NCBI GenBank assembly: GCA_025531455.1
Contig: JAMYHL010000008.1
Span: 186,001 to 250,000 of the forward strand
Source: Apiotrichum sp. Y4204
Lineage: Eukaryota > Basidiomycota > Tremellomycetes > Trichosporonales > Trichosporonaceae
Reading direction: 5' to 3'
DNA length: 64,000 bases
The position numbers and the translations under genes are program-made. Under the pieces are notes generated by a model. It was not told the origin of the DNA, made no database searches, and was given only the letters and a program-made list of their open reading frames with translations. Shown here one piece after another: positions 56,647-64,000 of this stretch (position 1 is its first letter; the number at the start of each line of letters is the position of its first letter).

Positions 56647-57288
56647 ATGGCGTCCAAGACCTGCACCGCCGGCAACTCGTTCCTCGCCCGCGCATACGAC
56701 GCGAAGCGCCCCGAGGACCTCCAAGCTGTATACGACGACTGGGCCGAGCAATACAACAGCGATGTTACGTCCGCCGCGCACAACTACATTGCCCCGCGCC
56801 TTTCTGCCGAGCTCGTCGTCCGGGCCGCCAACAACACGGACGTCGACGTCCTCGACGCCGGGTGCGGCACGGGGCTCGTCGGGGCCGCACTCCACCAGCT
56901 CGGCGTGTCCGTCGTTGACGGACTGGACGTCTCGTCGGGCATGCTCGGCCAGGCGCGCAAGACCGGCGCATACCGCAACCTCGGCACCGCTGACCTGACG
57001 CGCCCCGTCGGAATCCCGGACAACACGTACGGCTCGGTTGTCTGCGTCGGCACGCTTACCCACGGCCACGTCGGGCCCGAGGCCATTGCCGAACTCGTCC
57101 GCCTCACAAAGCCCGGAGGACACATGGTCGCCACCATCGTCGACGACATCTGGGAGAGTAATGGATACAAGGCAGAGACTGAGCGTCTCGTCGGCGCCGG
57201 CAAGGCCAAGTTTGTCTCGGCTGAGATCGCTCCCTACCGCCCCGGAGCCGGCGTCAACGCCCGCTTCCTTATCCTCCAGGCCGTGTAG
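56647..57288 (+). CDS. SAM-dependent methyltransferase (class I, METTL27-like)
   Basis: Intron-free, 213 aa. N-terminal helix with DLQAVYDDWAEQYNSDVTSA, as in WBSCR27/METTL27-like enzymes. SAM-binding motif I VDVLDAGCGTGLVGAALHQ, the acidic post-I position VVDGLDVSSGMLGQARK, motif II NTYGSVVCVGTLTHGHV and post-III LVRLTKPGGHMVATIVDDIW. Probably cytosolic and acting on a small molecule; the substrate cannot be predicted. Well separated from its neighbours. Confidence 0.85.
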   Translation: MASKTCTAGNSFLARAYDAKRPEDLQAVYDDWAEQYNSDVTSAAHNYIAPRLSAELVVRAANNTDVDVLDAGCGTGLVGAALHQLGVSVVDGLDVSSGMLGQARKTGAYRNLGTADLTRPVGIPDNTYGSVVCVGTLTHGHVGPEAIAELVRLTKPGGHMVATIVDDIWESNGYKAETERLVGAGKAKFVSAEIAPYRPGAGVNARFLILQAV

Positions 57289-58414
57289 ACTGTCACGTCG
57301 TCAACGCCGTTCAATTACTTCCACCCTTCCTGTAGCCAGTACACTCTCTGTTTCCAGTCTCGCCTAAAACTCCAAACGGCAGTTCTCACTGCCACCAATT
57401 GTAGCTCGATTTATAACGGGCTTTGTCGCCAGCCGCGGCCCGAAGCTAAAAAATGCGCAGCGCGCAGTGTTCCATAATTCGATGTGATTTTCTGTTGGAA
57501 GCTTCATCAAACCACTTACTTGGTGCTGCACTCCAACCTCCCTGATGCGGATCGCTGTGCTTGCGGGTGCTATGGTGAGCGGTTCCCCACTTGAGACTGC
57601 TCACCCGGACGTATTCAGCAATGGGCATTGGGTGCCTTGCGCTTCGTCTAGCGCTCTATGACTCCAGCCGGTCATGCCCGCTCCGTACTATCTACCACTG
57701 ACATTACACTGAGGAAAAGTTCAAGGTGTTAATGCTGACCAGCCCGATGTTTGTACTGTGTGACCAGACTGCCACCGCGTTGACAGCTTCATCGCTGGAC
57801 GCGACATGAAGAGCAACAGACGGGCGCGCCGAGGTTGGGAATGCGGGCCCCGCGGGCATTCCAGATCGGGAACTTATGGGGAAGTGAGCGGAGCGGCTCT
57901 TGTGCTTCTGATTGTTCCTTCATGCTGCATCCCCATTGTCCGACACACCATGTATCGAACGCAGACACGTTGCTGATCGTTTGTGTGCTTGCGTCTTCTA
58001 GAGTTGTCGCCGATCTCCGACAATCGTCTGTCACCGGGAAAGATCGACAGCCTGTGTGGAACGGGGCCCCCCGCATTAGCTCAGGGAATCTCAGGGAATG
58101 GCTGTCCGGAATCCGCCAATGCCGCCATCGGCCAGCTCCGTACTCATACAAACTCGTCCCAACAACATTCTCGAGCACTCACCTTTCACGACATCCTAGC
58201 TCTCACATGTCCTACGAACCGCAGGCTAGTGTGGGCATTGGGCCCAGTGCTGCCTGAAGCTGCGTATCTGGATATCCTAGACCACGATAAACGAATACAA
58301 CCGAGTTATCACGAATCTCAGCGTGTGGGGCCGCACGAGGCCCCGGAAAGGCAGCGTCTACGACGCTTCCCGTGCTCGATGATATCCGCCCCCCGATAAC
58401 AGTCTGATGAGAGT

Positions 58415-58470
58415 GTAGGTGATCGCCGATGACCTGGTGGGCCTGGTGAGGACGTAGGTGATCACCGATG
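58415..58470 (+). promoter_or_regulatory. Duplicated GTAGGTGATC(A/G)CCGATG element in the dioxygenase promoter
   Basis: 17-nt direct repeat at 58415-58431 and 58454-58470 (16 of 17 identical). The second copy holds the perfect palindrome GGTGATCACC. It ends 12 nt before a TATAAAA box (58482-58488). The arrangement looks like an operator pair. The rest of 57289-58414 has no gene. Confidence 0.5.
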
Positions 58471-58568
58471 GTCAAGTATGATATAAAACCCGACAGTGTA
58501 GTCCATGATCTTGGCCAGACAACAAACCAACAGCTCCACTCTCCCAGCCTCCACAACTACAATCCAAC

Positions 58569-59710
58569 ATGGCCCCCATCGCCGTCGAGGCCGCCGCCCC
58601 TGCCATGGCCAACATCCCGGCTCTCAAGGAGGCGGCCAAAACCAAGGTCGAGGCGCCCGTCGATCTCCGCTCCTACTCGCACTTTGACCTCACGCCGTCG
58701 ATCGGCACCGAGTTCCGCGTGCCCGCCACGGCGTCCAAGGACGGCAAGCCCGTGCTCAACTTCCGCGACCTTCTCGACGACCAGGAGCAGCTGCGCGCGC
58801 TTGGCCGTCTCGTCTCGGAGCGTGGCGTCGTCTTCTTCCGCAACGCCGAGATTTCCCCCAAGGAGCAGACGCAGCTCGTGCACGCCCTCGGCGTGCTCGG
58901 CGGCAAACCCGAGACCTCGGGCCTCCACGTCAACCCGTGCACGGCGCCGGGCCAGAAGGAGGGCGACGAGGTGACCCGTATCTCGAACCAGTTTGTCTTT
59001 GGCGAAAAGTTTAAAATCGACCAGTCCAAGATCCTCATCCGCCGCACGGCAAAGCTCTTCTGGCACTCGGACATTACCTACGAGCCCGTCCCGTCAGACT
59101 ATGCCTGTCTCCAGATCCGCAACGTCCCCGAGACTGGAGGCGACACGCTCTGGGCCTCCGCATACGAGGCGTACGACCGCCTCTCGCCCGCCATGCGCAA
59201 GTACCTGGAAGGCCTTACTGCTCTCCACAAGGGTGTTGGATTTATCCGCCTCGCTCAGCAGCACAATATCCCCGAGTTCCGCGAGAACCGTGGCACGCCC
59301 GAGAATGTTGGCCAGAAGCTTGAGGCCGTCCACCCAGTCGTCCGCACCCACCCCATCACGGGATGGAAGGGCCTGTTCGTCAACCGCGAGTTTACCCAGC
59401 GCATCGTCGAGTTGACTCAGGCTGAGTCGGACAACCTCCTCGACTTCCTCTTCAACCACATCTCGGACAACCACGACCTCCAGTGCCGCTTCCGCTGGGA
59501 GCCAAACTGCGTTGCCATCTGGGACAACCGATGCACGTTCCACTGCGCGACATATGTGAGTAAACCCGTGTTTGGCGCCGATGCTGATAACCCCAGGACC
59601 TTGACGACTCGGTGCGTGAGGGCACCCGTGGACTGTCCCTCGGAGAGCGCCCATACCTCGACCCCAACTCTCTCACCCGTCGGGAGTGGCTCGCTGCCCA
59701 GAAAAAGTAG
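58569..59710 (+). CDS. Alpha-ketoglutarate-dependent taurine/sulfonate dioxygenase (TauD/Jlp1-like)
   Basis: Fe(II)/2-oxoglutarate enzyme that hydroxylates a sulfonate or similar compound and releases sulfite, used for sulfur supply. Iron ligands: His and Asp of FWHSDITYEP (HxD) and the distal His in WDNRCTFHCATY. The 41-nt intron falls directly after this Tyr and the last exon (DLDDSVREGTRGLSLGERPY) brings the 2-oxoglutarate-binding Arg. Other conserved parts: VVFFRNAEISPKEQTQLVHA, CLQIRNVPETGGDTLWASAY and HPITGWKGLFVNREFT. 366 aa, in line with Jlp1. The N-terminus is Ala-rich. One intron only. Confidence 0.88.
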
Positions 59711-60133
59711 ATCTGTAGCAGAGGTAGCAGTGTTTGTAACGTATGAAGCAGGTTTTTTTTCGGCTGGTCGGGTTGCATGTAATCGCTCTCCAAGATAAGG
59801 CACGCCAGCTCGACCGCGCCCCGCACTCCATCGCGGTCATCGTCACCCACTGCTCCTTCCGGCAGGCATGAGTTGAATGCGGCGCCCTCGTTCACGACAG
59901 TATGCTTAGTCCCCAGACCGAGCGCTTCACTGAGAGTGTAAGCTCGTGTTAGTGCACACCGTCTATGCCGTCTACACATTGACGCAAGTTCATGCAACGC
60001 TGTTCACGACACACGAATCGCTTCAACACAAAACCAGCCGCAGAATATATCAGATAACATCAGTCCCTCCAGCAGATACCTTACAACTCTCCATCCCAAA
60101 CCACACTGTCTCAACCAATCTTATCATCCAGGC
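59711..60133. other. Convergent intergenic region
   Basis: 3' ends of the dioxygenase and the P450 gene. No gene seen. Confidence 0.4.
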
Positions 60134-62081
60134 TTACTCGAGCGGGCGCACGAGCAGAGGCATCTGCGATCCCGCGTCCTCTTCACCCACGACGTACGGG
60201 ATCATAGTGATGCTGTGGTTAGCTAAGCCATCGTGCCACAGTCCTCGGTTTTCACTCACTAGTCCTTGCGAATGATCTCGGGCTTGGACGGCAGGATCGA
60301 AAACTCAAACGAGCGGAGGAGCACGAACAGCACAGCTTTAATCTCTGCAAGCGCGAAGCGGTACCCACTACATGTCAGCATCCCCCGTTCTCCCCCCACT
60401 TACATGCAATTACGCGGGCCGCCGAGGAACGTCAGAAGGTTGCCGTAAGCCGAGGGCACGGTCTGGAGGGGGTATCCCTCGCGGTCGAAGCGGTCGGGGT
60501 TGAACTTGTCCGCGTCCTCGCCCCAGATGGTCTTGTCCTGATGCACGTGCATGATCGCGCCAAGCATGCGCGTGCCCTTGGGGAGGAAGATCGAGTTTGT
60601 CGGCTTGCCATTCATCATGACGGGGATCGCTGTGGGGAGGTGGCAGTCGGCCGTCGTCTGGCGGAGAGTGTGTGGCACCGGGGGGTCGTGACGGAGAGTC
60701 TCGCGCACAACATTCTCAAGGAAGGGGAGTGCGTTGAGCTGCTCAAAACTCGGTTCGTCGGAGAGGGTGAAAAGCTCCTCCCGCAGACGCGTCTGGAATT
60801 CCGGGTTCTGCGACAAGCGGAGAAGACACCACCCGAGTGCCGTGGACGACGTCTCCGATCCGGCAAAGAGGAAGGTGGCCACCTGGGCACTAATCTCGTC
60901 ATCGGTCAGCCGCTGCGACTCGGGAATGTCCTTTGCGTTGTTGGCGCGCACGATCAGCGACATCAGGTCCTTGCCGAATTTGGTCGACGAGCTGATCGAG
61001 CCCTCAGAGAGGAGTACTTCGTGCTTCTTGCGCTCGATAAGTTGCTGTGGGTCAGTGAAGTGGCCACAAGTTCGGGTATCGCCGGCATCTGTTGACTCAC
61101 ATCGCCGACCTCCTTCAACCGCGCAGACATCTTGTCCACCATCCGAACGCGCTTCGTGGGCTGTTGTCAGTGAACAGTCACGGCTTTGCTTGGGACCAAT
61201 ACCCCGAGCGAGCTTGTTTCCTGCTTCCCCGCCAACTCACAATGACCTCCAGCGCAGGGATGATGACCTGCAGCACGGCCATAACCGACATGTTGGTGAG
61301 CGTCGAGAGCGTCTCGCGGAAGCCCTGCACGATGGGGTTGGGGCTTTCCAGGCCTAGGATCAGTAGATGTCTGTAATCTCCCCATGTACGCACACTTGAA
61401 GTCATAGTCCATGCCGGCAACGCCGATGACGTCGAAGGTGATCTGCGTGAGGAACTTGCCCATGTCGATCTTGCGTGCGCCCGGCACGACGTCCTCGGGC
61501 TTGGGCGGCGTCGGCGCCGCCTCGCGCTTGACGTCGTCTTCAATCACGGCAGCGAGCTTGTCCTTGAGATCGTACGCTTTTTCGAGGAAGACCGGCACGA
61601 GCTCGCGGATGACAGTCGGCGCGAAGGCCGGGACGAGAATCCTGCGCTGGCGGCGGTGCTGATCGCCCTCGCTCATGAGGACGCCGAGGCCGAGCAGCCG
61701 CGTGAGAATGCTGGTCTGGTCAGGCGGCTTGATAAACAGATCGGGGTTGCGCTGGATGTACGCGATGGCGGTCAGGTCGGCGGTGAAGAGGCGCGGCGCA
61801 CCGCCGAAGCCCAGGCTGTACCGCGTCGTATGGCCGTACTGCGCCAGACGCTCGGTGAAGACGACGCCGCTCGCCGTGTTGAGCAGATCCAGCGCGTCGC
61901 CGAGAAGCCAGTGTCTGGGCTTTGGGCCCGGAAGAGCGTGTAGAGGACTCGTGTACCCGTTCCAGAAGTGGCGGGCGAGGAGGAACAAGAGGATGCCGCC
62001 TACGATGAGGAGAAACTCGCCCCAGAGCGGAAGGCCTGAGAGCCGCGAGAACGGCGAGAGCCCGCCGGTGCTTGTGGTCAT
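60134..62081 (-). CDS. Membrane-anchored cytochrome P450
   Basis: Heme monooxygenase of the ER. N-terminal membrane anchor LWGEFLLIVGGILLFLLARH and the proline hinge LHALPGPKPRHWLLGD. The I-helix oxygen motif is AGSETSSTA, the K-helix is ETLRHDPP, the PERF-like motif is FNPDRFDREG, and the heme Cys signature FLGGPRNCIGYRFALAE is split by an intron inside the Ile codon. Ends MPLLVRPLE. Several introns, about 560 aa. The start at 62081 was chosen because the anchor follows at a normal distance; an in-frame ATG at 62210 would add 43 residues. Family (CYP clan) not assigned. Divergent from the SDR. Confidence 0.88.
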
Positions 62082-62747
62082 GCTGGAGACTGTCGCCGGG
62101 TCGTGCAGCTCAAATGTGTTGCTCGGATGGATGGAATGCACGCAATATGCTGTGGCGGATGGACAAGAAGCAGCAAATGACGATGGAGACAATTGAAGAG
62201 ACGAGTCCATGAGAACGCATTGGCAGCGTGCCGGCTACTTTATAAAACCGCGGCCGACAACACAAGAATACCGTATTCCGAGCTACAAACACAGCATTCA
62301 TCGTGCATCTCCTCGTCCGCACTGTCGTTTCAAGCGCCTCAGCTGACCAGCTGACCCGTACGTATGGCGATGCATGACCGCCTCCGCCTCGCTCGTGGGA
62401 CATGGCGCCGCAATGGTGGGAGCTGTGGCGCTGCGGGCCCTCGGAACTCGGCTCCGAGGCCGAGCAACCTTCGGGATCGGGCAGATGGAGATGCCAAGCA
62501 TGCCACCATGCTCATGGAGCACTGAGCGTATGTCCAGCGTCCAGCGTGGACCTCGATGTGGAGACTAGATGTGGACGGGGACTCGAGTGAGTCGCACGCG
62601 CGACCCAGTCGTCGGCAAGCAGCGGCTGAGTGCGGCGGCTACTATGTCGTCATCTCGTGCAACCACCCCCAAGGCGTTCCCCACAACTCGCGCCGTGTCG
62701 AGCTGTTGGGTTGTAACCATCCACATCACCAGTACCAATCACAAGAA
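62082..62747. other. Divergent promoter region, P450 and SDR
   Basis: 666 nt with no gene. A TTTATAAAA sequence (62239-62247), symmetrical enough to serve either strand, lies about 160 nt upstream of the P450 start. Confidence 0.45.
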
Positions 62748-63772
62748 ATGCCTGACTTTGGATTCTCTCGGTACGACACTGGTATTTGACCGTGCTGACG
62801 CCAGCCTCGCGGGCAAGAACGGTACGCGACCTCCCCCTTGCCCTACTCACCCACAGTATTCATCACCGGCGCGTCGAGCGGTATCGGCGCCGCGACCGCG
62901 CTGCTGTACTCGGAGTGCGGCGCGAACGTTGTGCTCGTCGCCCGCCGCGCCGATCGCCTTGAAGAGGTGAAGGCTGCGTGCGAGAAGGCCGGCGGGGGCA
63001 AGACGGAGGTGTCTGTGATCGAGGCGGACATGGCCAAGCGCGAGGACGTGGACGGGCTGATCGGCAAGCTGGGCGGAAAGAAGATTGACATGTGAGGCTT
63101 ACTGAGGCTGGGCTGACGGTAGTCTTGTCAACAATGCGGGCCTTGCGCTCGGCCGTGACCATGTCGGAGGTGCGTGCGTCCGAGGCCAAGCTGACGCAAG
63201 ACATCAAGGACTCGGACGTCGAGGACATGTTCCAGGTGAACGTGCTCGGCCTGATCCGCCTGACGCAGGCGTTTGTTCGCGAAATGAAGAAGCAGAACTC
63301 AGGCGTGAGTCCCCTGTATTTTCGGTGCTCACTGCAGTCAATTGTCAATCTCGGCTCGATCGCCGGCCGGGAGGCGTACCCCGGCGGCTCGATCTACTGC
63401 GCGACCAAGCACGCCGTCGCGGCATTCTCCTCGTCGCTGATGAAGGAGCTCGTCAACACCAACATCCGCGTGTGCGAGATCCAGCCGGGCATGGTCGAGA
63501 CCGAGTTTTCGATTGTGCGATACTCTGGCGACACGGCGCGCGCCAAAAACGAGTACAAGGGCCTCACGCCGCGTACGTGTGCTATTACTAACCCGATTCT
63601 GACAACAGTCACCCCCCAGGACATTGCCGAGGAGATTGTGTGGACCACCTCACGTCCCGACCACGTCCAGGTCGCCCAGATTCGTAAGTGGAAACCCGAA
63701 ACCAAGCTGACGAAAGTCATCTACCCCTCCGCACAGGCGTCCGCGGGAATCAACTACCGCAAGCCCGAGTAG
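62748..63772 (+). CDS. Short-chain dehydrogenase, NADP-dependent 3-hydroxy acid dehydrogenase (TMA29-like)
   Basis: Six or seven exons. Exon 1 MPDFGFS, a 17-nt exon 2 (LAGKN), then VFITGASSGIGAATALLYSE with the TGxxxGIG cofactor motif. The NNAG region (LVNNAGLALGRDHVG) lies after another intron. The catalytic Ser and YxxxK are in NLGSIAGREAYPGGSIYCAT and CATKHAVAAFSSSLMKELVN, followed by RVCEIQPGMVETEFSIVRYS. Closely resembles S. cerevisiae YMR226C, which oxidises L-allo-threonine and other 3-hydroxy acids. The last intron probably ends at GACGAAAG so that the protein continues LIYPSAQASAGINYRKPE. About 260-270 aa. Confidence 0.87.
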
Positions 63773-64000
63773 CAGGAACCAGAGCCGAATGCAAGTATGG
63801 ATCGAGAACGGTGCATCTGAATGCAAGACTGAGTGATCCACTCTTTGACTGACATCGGTGCGCATCTCCTCACAACAACTCTCCGTCTTCGTATCCACAT
63901 CTTCACTTCCCCTCACCATTGCACCATTGTTTCTCTCCACGCTTCCTCGGCCCTCTTCTGCGCGCCAGGCGCCGGTCCAGGCCCGTATCTTGCCATTGGC
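63773..64000. other. Right-edge flank
   Basis: 3' flank of the SDR gene. No gene is supported in the last 228 nt. Confidence 0.4.

Noticed and set aside
1..64000. tRNA, rRNA, CRISPR or prophage signals
   Set aside because: I looked for tRNA B-box-like GGTTCGANTCC patterns, regular spacer arrays and phage-type genes and saw none; a tRNAscan-SE and Rfam run would be needed to be certain.

Overview
This is a eukaryotic (fungal) window. Genes are broken by many short introns (about 35 to 60 nt, GT..AG with a CTRAC/CTNAC branch point close to the acceptor). Coding GC is high, genes are closely packed on both strands, and I recognised no bacterial-type operon, CRISPR array, rRNA or tRNA gene. The intron style and the protein families (MnSOD without a presequence, PMT2, Zn2Cys6 regulator, PDR-type ABC pump, TauD/Jlp1-like dioxygenase) suggest a basidiomycete yeast, plausibly Tremellomycetes/Trichosporonales. 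That placement is inference; no marker gene was compared.

Left part (1-9.7 kb), housekeeping: a partial acidic protein of unknown function, replication factor A subunit 2 (RFA2), Arp2/3 subunit ARPC3 (ARC18), dihydrofolate reductase (DFR1), protein O-mannosyltransferase (PMT2 type) and a small mitochondrial protein. The two S-phase genes RFA2 and DFR1 both carry ACGCG (MCB-like) boxes upstream.

9.7-29.5 kb, accessory and gene-poor: five diverged paralogues of a small secreted 8-cysteine family lie on the minus strand between 10.9 and 19.6 kb. All share a first exon of exactly 34 nt and a second intron directly after the fifth cysteine. Beyond them come a region of simple repeats (a 40-nt G tract, a 17-nt C tract, a hairpin, minisatellites), an unrelated Cys-rich ORF, the vacuolar TRP channel YVC1 and a secreted Ser/Thr-rich protein.

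29.5-32 kb: a copper chaperone for SOD whose domain-I copper site has lost one cysteine (with the adjacent Thr also replaced) faces, across a shared promoter, an MnSOD with no targeting peptide.

32-45.6 kb: a likely catabolic gene cluster of a Gfo/Idh/MocA dehydrogenase, a Zn2Cys6 regulator, an NTF2-like/flavin monooxygenase, an aldo-keto reductase, a beta-propeller lactonase and a maltose/hexose-type MFS transporter. Its intergenic regions share a TCGGACATAA motif that I did not notice elsewhere, so it may be one regulon. A haloacid dehalogenase, a GNAT acetyltransferase and a large PDR-type ABC pump follow (45.9-53.2 kb).

53-64 kb: a gene-poor stretch, then a methyltransferase, a TauD/Jlp1-like dioxygenase with a duplicated palindromic promoter element, a membrane-anchored cytochrome P450 and a TMA29-like short-chain dehydrogenase. 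All gene models were spliced by eye; reading-frame continuity across introns was checked for most, but not by alignment.
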